From Choristoneura fumiferana (Eukaryota; Arthropoda; Insecta; Lepidoptera; Tortricidae): a DNA stretch of 64,000 nt. Positions 1-10,880 of this stretch are shown one piece after another. Each line of letters starts with the position of its first letter. Position 1 is the stretch's first letter. The notes under the pieces were generated by a model. That model saw only the letters and a list, made by a program, of their open reading frames with translations, was not told the origin of the DNA and made no database searches. Made by a program: the position numbers and the translations under genes. The stretch covers positions 19,236,716-19,300,715 of the forward strand of contig NC_133478.1 in assembly GCF_025370935.1 (NCBI RefSeq). Direction: 5' to 3'.

Positions 1-113
1 ATTTATTCGTGACAGTTACATAAACGACATACATACGAGATAACAATGTAATCAAGCAACTATCACGAAACGGACCCACCTCAGCATAATATACCTCGTA
101 TATTCAATTATTC

Positions 114-243
114 ATGCCCCCTGTGTCCCTTGCAAAATTCACCTACCTCTTGTTCTGAGAGGAGGCCTGTGCCCAGCAGTGGGACGTGTATAGGCTGGGA
201 TGGGATGGATGCCCCCTGTGTCCCTTGCAAAATTCACTTACCT
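114..243 (+). mobile_element. 60-bp retroposon 3' tail with 35-bp target-site duplication
   Basis: Bases 149-208 are the 3' end of a common lepidopteran retroposon (core GTGCCCAGCAGTGGGACG, ending GGCTGGGATGGGATGG). The 35 bases before it (114-148) reappear directly after it (209-243) with one mismatch, so this is a strongly 5'-truncated insertion flanked by a long target-site duplication. The same tail is found in the longer copies at 29,229-29,437, 36,480-36,775 and 41,511-41,700. The host sequence interrupted here is not recognisable. Confidence 0.8.
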
Positions 244-1741
244 ATTAATAAGTTGACCTGTCTCACACAATAGAACCTTGTGGCGGAGTCCAATCCAACT
301 CACCTTGAATACTTATTTCCCAGCGTTTAGCCGTTTTACAAGCGCAATTTTTCCTGTATGCCATACAGTGTATGGAATAGGTACATTGGTATAAGCAATC
401 AAAAACTATTGCCAGCATTTGAGGACGCATAAGGCTCGGCTACCGCTCTCTGAGGCCTCCATCAGCCGGAAGCAATTTCGGTAACTACTTTTATTGACGC
501 GGACTTCTTGTTGGCTGGACGAAGAAAGGACAGGGGTGTTATACGTACCAACACGTACAACTGATTTGACTATATCTACTATCTTACTAACAGAATTCAA
601 TTTTAACAATAACATAAGGATTAATAGTTCAGTGATTTGTAGATCTCCAGATTATAATCTACAAACGCGTATCTCAAATCTTGTCAAAATAATATTGTAA
701 TGTTTAGCTGCCTATCTATGTGGTTCGTCTTTTAGTGCGTCTTTTTGGTCATTAACTCAAAATATTTGATGCAATACACTTTTAAGAGTAGTATTTCTAC
801 AGAGCGTATACTTAATCCTCTTTTTACTCTCAACTCAATCCCTTAACATTTTTGATTTTTTTTCCAAAACTTACTTGTCACGAACCCTAACAGTTAATAA
901 AATCGGAAGCAATTTTATCAACTGACAGCCCTAAAACGCTAGTGCAAGGAAAAACTGCTTCTCTTATGCATTTGTCCAGAAGAAAAATAAGGTTGGGTTC
1001 CGTGTAGCAAGGACGAAGGGGGAATTTGGGGAAAATGTGAGAAAACAGCGTTTTACAAGATTACAGATATCGGGGAGGCGCGATTCATCTAATAATTATA
1101 TTGAGGCTAAATACGTTGACGACTTTCTTCTTACATTGACGAGCGGCTGAAGGGGAATTTTCCTGGAAGAAAATTATATATAAGGGTGCCAGACTCTGTA
1201 TTGTTCAATTAATAGTAATTGATTGGTTTCGGTGTTACTTTGCTGAGGTCAATAGTGGCAATTCATTTTCAACTATATTTTGTTTTTAAGCATATACGAT
1301 AAGAAAATTACTTATTATGGTTTAAAAGATACAGTTTTGTGACAAAGGAGAAGTTAGGCGAACACGCAGAGGAACTAAGTAAATAAACAAAATACAAATA
1401 TCCTAGAAACAAAGATGTATAAAAATAGAGGTAGTAAACTCAGAGCCGCAGACCGCATTTTTTTACTTTTTATATATTTCAATTCAATTAATTTAATTCA
1501 GACAAAATCCATTTTAGGCTAGTAACAATGTGTTAAAAGATTCGTAGGATAAAAGCTAGCTACAAATTCAGTAAATATGAATTAAAAATAAAAACGACGG
1601 ACATTTAAGCTACATGTGGGCATGGAGTTGTATCCATTTGTACAATGCCCGTACAATCCTAAAAGAAGAGGTCCACTATAGGGTTCATGAAATGACACTC
1701 CACACAGTTTACATTCGTAGCAAAGTATATTCAACAAAAAA
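244..1741. other. intergenic, no gene seen
   Basis: AT-rich sequence with only short ORFs lacking family resemblance. The one pattern is GTTACTTTGCTGAGGTC near 1,232-1,250, which resembles the left end (GTTACTTCGCGGAGGTC) of the foldback element at 1,754-2,083 and may be a fragment of that family. Confidence 0.5.
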
Positions 1742-1753
1742 CAACTTCTTCCT

Positions 1754-2083
1754 AATTTATTGAATCAGGCGTTACTTCGCGGAGGTCCATATCAATGAAC
1801 TAAAAGAATTTCCTTGCTCACCCGCGACCTTACGATAGCTAAGCTGCAAAATGTGCGTGTTCATGCAGTTCCTCCACCTCCACACTGTAAGAACACACAC
1901 AAATCACACAAACCCATCTATCACCACCACCACACTACACTGACGCGTTTCGAACTCAACCAGAGCTCATCTTCAGAGTGACACAACCGTACACCATGCT
2001 ACCAGTTGTTAGACTAACATAACATAACATTTTGCATAAGCTTAGCTATCGTAAGGTGAGCAAGGAAATTCTTTTAGTTCATT
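1754..2083. mobile_element. foldback element with long inverted repeats
   Basis: The arm near 1,795-1,860 (AAAGAATTTCCTTGCTCACC, then CTTACGATAGCTAAGC) is the reverse complement of 2,030-2,083. Outside the left arm lies a non-inverted 40-bp leader (TTGAATCAGGCGTTACTT). The 12-mer CAACTTCTTCCT occurs at 1,742-1,753 and again at 2,084-2,095, directly at both edges, so I read it as the target-site duplication. A second copy lies at 34,987-35,345. No ORF is present, so it must be non-autonomous. The superfamily is unknown to me; a 9-12 bp duplication would suit a Mutator-like element or retroposition. Confidence 0.75.
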
Positions 2084-2095
2084 CAACTTCTTCCT

Positions 2096-2689
2096 TTTAT
2101 AGGATCTGAGGCAACCAAACGATAGCGCCATCTAATTCGATCCCAGTGACATCTATCGGATTTTAAATAAACTAAATATTCCGTGAACACCATTTCCGTA
2201 GAGAGTCTCACCGGTCCGAGAACACGCGCAGGATGCCGTTGGCGCTGCGGCGGAGGCGTTCCATCTTCTTTGTTTGACGCGCCACAACAACAATACCTAG
2301 TCGCATTTCAACACTCAGTTATGTACTAACACTAGGTACTGTAGCACATGGCTACATGACTCCAATAGGTACGAAAACCATACCTACACGCTTTAAGACA
2401 AACAAAATGCAGTCCTCCTTCACTTTTCCCAGGTATTTCAACCTTGTGCCACCGTGTTAGAGTGCCCGTCTGTCAACTATTAGTGGAAGTGTCAGCAAAA
2501 CCCGCAAAAATACCCGACTCTCCGCCCCGCTATTACAGTAGGAGCGTACCGACAGCAGCGTCATGCGAATAAGTGACGAGTTAGACATATTTTTAAAGTG
2601 ATGTAGACTTTATTACCTTTAATAAGCTCCTGATATTTCGACGCAGACGCATGCATTAACAGGAATGAATCTCGTTCAAGATAACCTAA
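2096..2689. other. intergenic, no gene seen
   Basis: No coding sequence recognised. A short GC-rich patch near 2,205-2,285 stands out from the AT-rich surroundings but has no convincing reading frame. Confidence 0.4.
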
Positions 2690-2925
2690 TCTAACCAACA
2701 AAAACTTGGAAAACCCCGACTTTGTCACTTCAAAGTTCAATATCTCAAAAACGGCTGAACCGATTTTGATGAAACATGTCTAAGAACCACGGCTAGAAGA
2801 CTTGCTGTCAAATAAAAAAACACAATTCAATCGGTCCACCTCTTTAAGAGCTACGGTGCCACAGACAGACACACATAGCGCTCAAACTTATAACACCCCT
2901 CTTTTTGCGTCGGGGGTTAAAAATC
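2690..2925 (+). repeat. interspersed repeat with CCCCGAC-type ends
   Basis: The stretch carries the phrase ACGGCTGAACCGATTTTGAT, which is widespread in lepidopteran non-coding DNA. The left end (AAAACCCCGACTTTGTCA) and right end (GCGTCGGGGGTTAAAAA) are imperfect inverted repeats, so it is probably a TIR element without coding capacity. A partial copy without the right end lies at 36,845-37,045. Confidence 0.65.
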
Positions 2926-3334
2926 ACCTTCTACGTCCCCTAACAATGTGTCTAATGTAAAATCGGTGAAACGTAAAAGACTGTAGCACTTATTTTGTAG
3001 CACTTGCGGTCGAAACTATGAGCCTTGGTCCTCTGACACAAAGAAGTTTGTAAAAGAAGTGTTGAACGAACTAATCGGCGTCTGGCGACATAGGAGCAGG
3101 CTTTTTCTTCGCCCAAAGACAGCCTCGCAGTGCAGCAAGGCAACGCGGCCAGCGTCTTGGGTACAATGCCCCGCGCTGCGCTAACTGCCTTTGGAAGAGG
3201 AAGCCCGTTTTAGTTAATTTTATGTGTTTTTTTGTTGTGTTGTTTTTTTTTTTAATTATTATTGTATAGTAGAGTAAACTCAATTTATACTCCAAAAAAA
3301 GATCGTTAAATGACAAATTAGTTTCTCTATTCAA

Positions 3335-3480
3335 TTCATCATCATCATCATCCGGAAAACGTCATCTGCTGAACAAATTCCTTCCCCTTAGAACGCTACA
3401 TTGAACGACCATTCGCCACTCTCAAGATGCCGTCAGTCCACCTAGTGGAAGGGCTGCCAACGCTTTTTCTTTCAGTTTGT
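3335..3480 (-). mobile_element. RTE-like LINE 3' fragment with CAT/ATG microsatellite
   Basis: A run of CATCATCATCATCATC is followed by GGAAAACGTCATCTGCTGAAC and the diagnostic GTCCACCTAGTGGAAGGGCTG. From general knowledge this resembles the 3' end of RTE-type elements in moths, read in reverse with the ATG microsatellite as tail. Only the last ~145 bp is present. Confidence 0.55.
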
Positions 3481-4158
3481 CATTGCCATTTGAGGGGGTG
3501 GTTCTCTCCCAACTCTATTCAATTATACCTACTCGTAAGTACCTAGTGTAAATATATATATTATCATTACCAACGAAATGTTTTAATTGACGATTCAGTG
3601 ACGTTAAGGGCCCGAGACCCTTCGTTTAGGTCCTTACTTTTGTTTACCTACTAGTTTTAATTTTTTTAATTTTATGCGAGGTAGGTACTTTATAGGAGAT
3701 AGGAGCGAGCAGTCGTGAAAAATCCATTATGGACGACTGGTAAGGGAGGACCCAGACAATGCCGAACTCTCATCGACTAAAAAACCCGTCTGCACGTCGC
3801 CAACTCTCTGGAGCTTATCGTATCTAGACTTTAGTGCATCTTAAGTATACAGTCACTAGCACCAAGACCTGTCACTACAAATCGTGCATAAATATCTGAT
3901 ATGATTCTATTTCTAGGGTCGGTAGAACGTGTCAGATATTTTTGCACCTTTGTTCGTGCCACTAAACTTTTCACCATATTCAAAATAAATTACAAACCTG
4001 TCGTAACAAAATGCATATTTTGTCTGTATCTGCCAAAGGCAGAAGTGAAACTGGCAAATTGACATACATTACAAGTTAACACAGCACGAGCGTCTTTTAA
4101 ATAAAGAAGTTCATGTAAAAAAAAACTATAACACTCAAACAAAATAAGTTTCTTACTA
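3481..4158. other. intergenic, no gene seen
   Basis: AT-rich unique-looking sequence without recognisable genes. Confidence 0.4.
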
Positions 4159-4160
4159 TA

Positions 4161-4508
4161 CCGGGTGTGGCCTGTAATATGAGCAAATAATTAAAACATA
4201 GATCATACTCGTCAAACTGAACAACATTAGTTCAGCGACTTTTAAAAATAATTCGTTTTTTAATTTTTATTACACTTTTAAGTTTATTCGCAGAAGCAAT
4301 GTAAAGCAAAATGCTTGTTGTTTGTAGCGTGACAGGCGACGTCAGTTGTGTTCTAGGATAGCGTACATTGATAGCAGTATTTAATTTTTATGAAAACAGG
4401 AAAAATCAGAGACTCCATTATTTTTAAAAGTCGCTGAACTAATGCTGTTCAGTTTGACGAGGACGATCTGTGTTTTAATTTTTTGCTCGTATTACAGGCC
4501 ACACCCGG
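4161..4508. mobile_element. MITE, TIR CCGGGTGTGGCCTGTAATA, TA duplication
   Basis: The first ~40 bases (CCGGGTGTGGCCTGTAATAT, then GAGCAAATAATTAAAACA) are the reverse complement of the last 40. A second inner inverted block follows (GTTCAGCGACTTTTAAAAAT). TA dinucleotides at 4,159-4,160 and 4,509-4,510 would be the target duplication, as for Tc1/mariner-type elements. It is 348 bp and non-coding. Confidence 0.8.
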
Positions 4509-4510
4509 TA

Positions 4511-5452
4511 CTCCTATGTATGTACTTGAATACTCGTGTCATTGATTGACTTAACTAAAAATCCATTGAGCTGTTCGTTTGTAGCTTTATATGTCACTTT
4601 GACTTTTGTCCTTGACAGACATAACACGACTTATTTAAGACTCTACATACTTATAACTTGTATCTTTTAAGAGGACGGCGGAATACAAAGCTGTCCTTTG
4701 TCATGCGAATGCCACATACGAAATTGTTAATATCTTAAGTCTCTTATATGTTTGCATACTAAATTATTGTTCAACTCTGAACATTTATTTTGACAACCGT
4801 AGGTAATTCAACTGCACATATACGAATACAACTCATTGTAATTACAGACATAAACACATCCCACCAGGTATATGACCAGGCGTCCACTCGACGCTGAGAC
4901 GGCGGCATGTATTACATAGTGTATAAGTAGTATGCGTTCATCATATTCATGTATGCCGCATAATGAGGCGACGTAGGGGGAGGCATAGTACCTTTTTACC
5001 CACTATGTGCTATGTGAAATTACGTTAGCGTCATTTTTGTAGGTTTTGTTTTTATGTGCGTAGTGTTTTGTTTTTTGTAAGAGTTGAAGGAAAGTATTTA
5101 CTTACGTAATCAGTAAGTATATGTATACTATAGGTCGGTACTTTAGAATTTAAAATACATGTAGGTAGTGTGCATAAGTTATTTACAGACTGTGTAGGTT
5201 TATATTGCGAATAACAACATCGCATAAAATTGCCAAAATTGTTTTCATGTCTTTAAATATTGATTGAAATAGATACACCCCTTACGTATTAACAGTCGAG
5301 GTATGACCGACATGTTTCGAGAGCCCATACGCAGCTCGTCCTCCATGTGAGCTCGATCGTAAAGCCAACCATGAAGCGTCAAAACCTGTGAGTGACCCGT
5401 GTGATTAGAATTATTTGCTAAAGTCAATACATCGTTGTCCAGACACGGGTCT
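4511..5452. other. intergenic, no gene seen
   Basis: No gene, array or RNA recognised. AT-rich with scattered short ORFs only. Confidence 0.4.
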
Positions 5453-5454
5453 AA

Positions 5455-5571
5455 GGCTGCGTTTTAACCAAAAATGCGCGAGGATGTGTTACGAGAAATT
5501 TGTTTTTCATTAACCAATAGTAACGCTTCATTTATACATCCTCGCGCAGCACATCTCTGGTGGAAACAGCC
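5455..5571. mobile_element. 117-bp palindromic MITE
   Basis: It begins GGCTGCGTTTTAACCA and ends with the imperfect reverse complement TGGTGGAAACAGCC. GCGAGGATG near the left end mirrors CATCCTCGC near the right. A second, reversed copy starts about 20 bp further on and is split by the element at 5,605-6,184. Confidence 0.65.
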
Positions 5572-5589
5572 GAACGGAGCGAGGCTAGG

Positions 5590-6246
5590 TAAATGAAGCG
5601 TTTCCCTGCCGTGTAAAGACAAAACACTGTAACTTAAGTTACATTGTTTTGTGGTAACACTGTCATATAAGCTTTTTAGATCCTAATCTATATAAACATA
5701 CTTAGAATATACCGATTTTCTGCTGATAACATTGAAAAACTTAATTGAAATTTACACTATAACTCTTAAAACCTAGGTCCTGATTAGACTAAACACTGTA
5801 TGGAGATAGAGAAGTTCAGATACCGTGTTTTGCCAAAACAAAACTCACTTTTCTTCAACCAGTACCTGACGTTATGTACAGTGTTTTGTCGTAATAATCA
5901 CACGATAAATTTGGAGTGAGTATTTTGATTTTTAAAGTCTTTGTTCACTGTAAATCGGAATTTCTTCATTTTTAACGTGTTTTTGGTTGAAAATGTATGA
6001 AAAAAGTAAAAATCTTATGTTTCTTTGTAGACAATTAGTAGCCTATTAATTATAATTTATCCAAATTCAATTATAATCGGATGAATATTGACGGGTTTGT
6101 GGCCAATTAAAGAAGAAAAAAGTTTTTTTTGCAATTTCTGATAAATAGGTTTTTTTTAGTTAGTGTTTTGTCATGACACGGCAGTTCTACTGGTTCGTGA
6201 AAAACACATTCCTGACAACACATCCTCGTTCATCTCTGGTGAAAAC
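5590..6246. mobile_element. second MITE copy interrupted by a nested element
   Basis: Bases 5,590-5,604 (AAATGAAGCGTT) and 6,185-6,246 (GGTTCGTGAAAAACACA to CATCTCTGGTG) align in order with the reverse complement of the MITE at 5,455-5,571, with the 580-bp element between them. The MITE is therefore the older of the two. Confidence 0.55.
5605..6184. mobile_element. 580-bp TIR element, ends CTGCCGTG/CACGGCAG
   Basis: The ends are inverted repeats: CTGCCGTGTAAAGACAAAAC at the left, and the reverse complement of CTGCCGTGTCATGACAAAAC at the right. The motif CAGTGTTTTGTC recurs on both strands inside (near 5,623, 5,645, 5,788, 5,826, 5,879 and 6,160), like subterminal transposase-binding repeats. 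There is no coding sequence. The superfamily is not assigned and no clean target duplication is visible. Confidence 0.7.
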
Positions 6247-6331
6247 GGAACCATACCTTTTTATTCTTCTATGGAGGCGAAACAGAGGGCACAGCTAGTC
6301 ATATTATGCAACTAACACGTGAAAAATTTTG

Positions 6332-6520
6332 CAAATTTAAATTGAATCTGGAGTGAACGCGCCCCGCAATGTGCTACGTTCTGGATCTCTACAAACAGCT
6401 TCTAATGACCGATATAATAAGCTCCAAATTTAAATTGAATCTGGAGTGAACGCGCCCCGCAATGTGCTACGTTCTGGATCTCTACAAACAGCTTCTAATG
6501 ACCGATATAATAAGCTCCAA
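6332..6520 (+). repeat. 93-bp unit in two tandem copies
   Basis: The unit starting CAAATTTAAATTGAATCTGG at 6,332 repeats at 6,425 without visible change. Copy B has a single unit (20,497 onward) and carries about 11 extra bases (TGTTTGCCATT) that both A units lack. The tandem event is therefore private to copy A and later than that difference. Confidence 0.9.
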
Positions 6521-7375
6521 AGTCACTCTCGAACCCGTCATCCTCAAGGGAGGCTTGCATAGACTGTAGAGAACCATAATAGTCAGTCAGAGTCAACTGC
6601 TAACTCAGGTTTTATTAGTATCAGAAAGTACAACATATAACGATATAATTGTTAACTCCCGACTCGCAAGCTGCCCAAAAAACTTTACCATTTATAATCT
6701 TACTGTAGTTCACTTCAGTTAGGATTGTTATCATTGTTACAAATACTTTTAAAACTGTCGAGTTTGTCTACAAAGCTGAAATTAAGCATTATAATGTCAC
6801 TAAAAAGGACTAGCAAAAGGGGCCAAGCCGCGGGCGAGAGTTAGTTAAATGTATTTTAAATTTAGACAATGTTCTAAAAAACTGTACATACATGATACTT
6901 GTAACATTACGTATTATAGAGAAACTAAGCCAAATTTCCGCTTTCCAGAGTAGTCTAAACAATATAGGTATATGTACAGTTCTCTCCATCAGAGGAAATT
7001 TTTGCATGTGTCTGGGTTTTTGCGTTGTACGGTAAAAAAAACTTGAAAGCAAAACGAGAAGTACTTGTGGATGAACGATAACAGCAAAAACTGAGTAAAA
7101 TTCAGAATTAATTAATATTAGTTATGTGTAAAAAATATTTGGTGGACAACATAAATGTGTTTTTTCAATTTAGCAGAAAAAAATAACTCGAATCAAATAT
7201 GTGACCAGAATTGCTGAAGAAATGCTTGGTTTCGAAGCCGTGGAATAAAAATGCAATTTAAAACTTGAATTTATAAATACTTTAGTGCTATTAAACGATT
7301 TGTCTCGGCATGGCGTTTAACAGACGTTCAACAGAATATTCTTAATTTTCGCTCTACATTTGAGTCCCCATAAAA

Positions 7376-7600
7376 GTCGTGGTGGCCTAGTGGTTTGACC
7401 TAATAAGCTTCATAAACAATAAATCTTGAATTCCAGCCCGGGCTCGCGCCTCTGAGCTTTTTGGAACTCTTGCAAAATTTACTATAAAATTTATAGTAAA
7501 GGAAAACATGATGAGGTAATCTGAAGAAATTAGATGGTGTGTTTGCAGTTGTTTCCGTCTGAACTGGGCCCACGTGGGAACAGCGCTCCAAGCCCTACTA
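7376..7600 (+). mobile_element. tRNA-headed SINE, copy A
   Basis: A box-A-like head (GTGGTGGCCTAGTGGTTTGACC) leads into the body shared with the SINE at 36,480-36,775: GAAAACATGATGAGG, GAACTGGGCCCACGTGGGAA and CCAAGCCCTACT. The usual GATGAT tail is missing, so it is 3'-truncated or diverged. Confidence 0.7.
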
Positions 7601-8004
7601 TAAATCTGTAGTAAGTGGTATAAGTAGAACTAAAAATATAGAAAAAATGACACAGTTTTGTTTGTCAAATTTCATATGAATGTAAGAAAACCGAAAAATA
7701 TCTGGACCCAGATATTACCCAAATGTGTCCACAGGAAAGTTGTTACATGAGCTATATATATAACTTCTTGACATTGTTCTAATCTTTTTTTTAGTCAATT
7801 TTATTTTAGTCTCAAATCAATTCTATGTACTTACATAGTTTGTTAGATTGAAATATTGTATGCTGGACCCTCTGGACCCTCGCAGATAGTGACGTACGAG
7901 TGCTAAATGTAATAATAAGAACCTCTGTATGCAAATTCACTTATCAGTAAAATATTTAAATTTGAGAAATAATTCCTTTGAAATAGTGTCTGATGCACTT
8001 ATCA

Positions 8005-8165
8005 AAAATACGAACTGAACTATAGATGCATAGAAAAACCAGAAAATAAGACCAGCGCTGGAAATCGAACCCAGGTCGTCGGCATTCCGTGCCACGTGCT
8101 ATACCACTACACCACCACTGGACAGTGATACAGGCACGAATTTCTCCTATGCACCACATATCATA
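8005..8165 (-). mobile_element. SINE with tRNA-like cloverleaf, copy A
   Basis: On the minus strand: ATAGGAGAAATTCGTGCCTG, a tRNA-like block with T arm CTGGGTTCGATT, then GCTGGTCTTATTTTCTGGTT and a short tail. The family also occurs at 14,697-14,850, 22,125-22,285, 27,003-27,165 and 37,685-37,815. Flanking copies share sequence beyond the tRNA part, so this is a SINE and not a functional tRNA gene. Confidence 0.75.
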
Positions 8166-8317
8166 TATATTATGCACTTAAACTAGTCATTTTATTAGTT
8201 TGCTGGTGTATTTCGCAACTCGAAACAAAATATCGGTTTTTCTATTTCTTTCTTATTTGAATCTTAGAGAAAATGAAGAAAACCGACGAGGCCCAAGTGA
8301 CATTAACAATTTTGTTT

Positions 8318-8606
8318 TATTTTATTCGACTGTATAGCAAACGAGCAAGTGGATCTCCTGATGGTAAAGAAATCACCACCGCCCATAAAAATCTGCAACA
8401 CCAGGGGTATTGCAAATGCGTTGCCAACCTAGAGACCTAAGATGGGATACCTCAAGTGCCAGTAATTACACCGGCTGTCTTACTCTTCACGCCGAAACAG
8501 AACAGTGCAAGCACTGCTGCTTCACGGCAGGATTAGCAAGCAAGATGGTGGTAGCAATCCGGGCGGACCTTGCTCAAGGTCCTACCACCTGCAAAAAGCC
8601 GGTTGT
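8318..8606 (-). repeat. ~280-bp interspersed repeat (GCAGGTGG...CCAGTC), copy A
   Basis: Read on the minus strand, it begins GCAGGTGGTAGGACCTTG, continues through CACCGGCTGTCTTACTC-type and CTAGGTTGGCAAC blocks, and ends CATCAGGAGATCCACTTGCT, CAGTCGAATAAAA with an A-rich tail. The polarity and tail suggest a retroposon, either SINE-like or a LINE 3' end. Other copies lie at 12,752-13,022 (+), 17,405-17,652 (-), 22,412-22,688 (-), 29,718-29,995 (-), and partially at 39,328-39,410 (+) and 48,525-48,600 (+). Confidence 0.8.
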
Positions 8607-9298
8607 ACTGTAGACGACTATTACTTATATGGAAATGTGGCAATCAGCTCCAGTATTTTTTTCTCGGATATTCTCGTAGTAACTCAAAAACTGGTAGAGC
8701 GCTTATTTGGTCGATTATACTGACGAGCAAGAGAATAACATACTTAAATAAATAGGTACGTGAACATCTCAGGATTGCCTACGCGGTGTCGGTTTCACTT
8801 ACAGAGCTGAGTTATGAGACGAACAGAGCTGAGACACGATTTCACAAACAAAGTCGAGAAACAACAATATGATGGCCAACGCATTTACTAAATAAAATTG
8901 TTAACATACAATTACAACAACAACGTGGTGAGCCTCGACCAAAATGTCTAGGGATCCGAGGTAACTAAGTAATTTATTAAATGATCCGGACGCCGAGACA
9001 CAAGACGTCCCGGGTCCCGAGCTCTACCTGTGTAGGGACAGGGCAAACCACTAGACTGCCTTAGCCTTTAGCTGTGCATAAGTTAAAATAAGTGATTAGT
9101 TATTTTTTTGACTGGACTTGGGCTAATTGATTAGTTATTAGTACATACCTATTAACGCAATAAAAAATTTCAATTGTTTTTTTTTATATTATAGTCTGTA
9201 TTTATGTGCCAGTGTAGTACTTTTTATTTCATTTTCTGTAAATTTTTGTAGCTAGAGCCACAGCCGCGGTAATTCACGGAATTATCATTTCAATATAT

Positions 9299-10077
9299 GG
9301 GCCTGGACACATGTCGCCGGTACGGTGCCGTCTACGGTGTCACGGCGCGGCGCCGTCAAACGGCGTCGTGCCGAAACACGGTGCCGCGTACGGTGCCGTA
9401 CACGGCGCCGCGAACGGCGTCGTACCACGGCGCGTGCCGTGTACGACGCCGTGCACGGTGCATCGCTTGGTAGTTTAATTTTATTTCTTACCTTATAGTT
9501 AATCCAAGCATTTCCAAAGGCTCAACAGGTTTTCTGAATACGTATTGCTTTTGTATACGACTCGCTATCTTGGATAACAGTTCTTCAAAAGTTGATATGG
9601 ACATTCTAAAATACTCGTAAAATTTGTCATCCCCACATATTTTCAGTGCTTCATATTTTCTCTTAAATGACCTCCATCATGGTTCATTAAAGACATGTAT
9701 GGATTCACCCAATATGTTCGTTTCTGTTTTTTCTTCATTCGTCGTCTTAGCAGTAGGAGCAGGAGAATACGTTTTTCTTGGTCCATGTCAAGGCAAAAAC
9801 TGTATACTTGTATATATTTAAAACGACAATGTTTTGTATATTTGAACGATGGTTGTACTTGCGTGTTATGCGTTCAGCAGCAAAACGTAAAACTAGTTAA
9901 ACTACCAAGCGATGCACCGTGCACGGCGTCGTACCACGGCACCGCGCCGTGGTACGACGCCGTTCGCGGCGCCGTGTACGGCACCGTACGCGGCACCGTG
10001 TTTCAGCACGACGCCGTTTGACGGCGCGCGCCGTGACACCGTAGACGGCACCGTACCGGCGACATGTGTCCAGGCCC
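9299..10077 (-). mobile_element. PIF/Harbinger element with ~178-bp TIRs
   Basis: Terminal inverted repeats start GGGCCTGGACACATGTCGCC and run ~178 bp to GATGCATCGCTTGG-type inner ends near 9,476 and 9,900. They are packed with near-palindromes of the form ACGGYRCCGT. The 420-bp interior holds a decayed N-terminal piece of a PIF/Harbinger transposase on the minus strand (9,490-9,790). The element is absent from copy B, so its presence differs between the copies. The 3-bp flanks are TAT and TTA, close to but not a clean TWA duplication. It cannot be autonomous, as no DDE domain is present. Confidence 0.8.
9490..9790 (-). pseudogene. Harbinger transposase N-terminal exon remnant
   Basis: On the minus strand one frame reads arginine/lysine-rich sequence followed by TYWVNPYM. 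After a one-base shift near 9,655-9,665 the next frame gives FYEYFRMSISTFEELLSKIA, and then EPLEMLGLTIR ending at 9,490 directly before GTAAGAA, a good 5' splice site. This order (basic stretch, W-x-x-P-y, F.eyFRMs...F..LL..I, e.L.lTiR) is what I know from the start of HARBI1-like transposases. The rest of the transposase, with its DDE residues, is missing, so this is an exon trapped in an internally deleted element. The family call rests on recognition by eye. Confidence 0.7.
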
Positions 10078-10737
10078 TTACCTGTGTAAATTCCTTGTTC
10101 TTATTGGTTAAATTTTTATCTCATTTGGTAAAATTTGAGATATATTCAAAATAACACGCTAATTTTTAATTAGAGTAAGTACTCTAGTGTTAACCTACTT
10201 AGGTTAAAACACAAAAAACGTTACCCATCTTATTCTGAACACTTCAACTAACATAATTAGAAAACGAAGTTGCAGTATGAGAATGTAAATGGAAAGAAAT
10301 AGAGTTTATTTGTCATACGTGGCACACAATGGTCTCGATTTAATACAATGTAAGATCGCCACTCAGTGCCACGAAGTGGCGTACCAACTTCAATTTGAAT
10401 TAAAAATAATATTTTATTATTTAAGAGTACAAGCATATTAGGTATTCAAATATTTTTTATAACAATACGACAAGTCAACCGCAATCAACACCTTTTACTC
10501 GTTTAAAAATTCTTTAATACCTATTAGAAAAGCATTTTTGCTGAAAGCCACGTAATTAATGTGTTCCTGTAGTTTAGGTACCTATTACACATAAATATTA
10601 TCACAGATCACAGCACAATATTGAGATATTAGTAATATTGAAACCAAGTGAAAAGAATCATTTATGTACATACGTAAGTGAAAACATTAGAGTTTAATTA
10701 AGCCATCGTATCAATATTAATTTTCATTGCATCTAAA

Positions 10738-10880
10738 GCTGAGTTTAGACTTGCAAGAATCGTGCAAGTCGCATTAAGTACATTGCGGCGCTCGATTGAC
10801 CACTACAAACTCGTTGGCTTTACGGCCTCGCAATGTAATGCAACTTGCACGATTTTTCTTGCAAGTCTTAACTCGGCTTA
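10738..10880. mobile_element. foldback MITE, copy A
   Basis: GAGTTTAGACTTGCAAGAAT with CGTGCAAGT at the left is mirrored by ACTTGCACGATTTTTCTTGC with AAGTCTTAACTC at the right. Copy B has it at 24,284-24,423, so it was present before the two copies separated. Confidence 0.7.

Noticed and set aside
9299..10077. A CRISPR-like or regulatory palindrome array in the ACGGYRCCGT stretch
   Set aside because: Spacing is irregular, the two arrays are reverse complements, and a transposase remnant lies between them. A transposon explains all of this.
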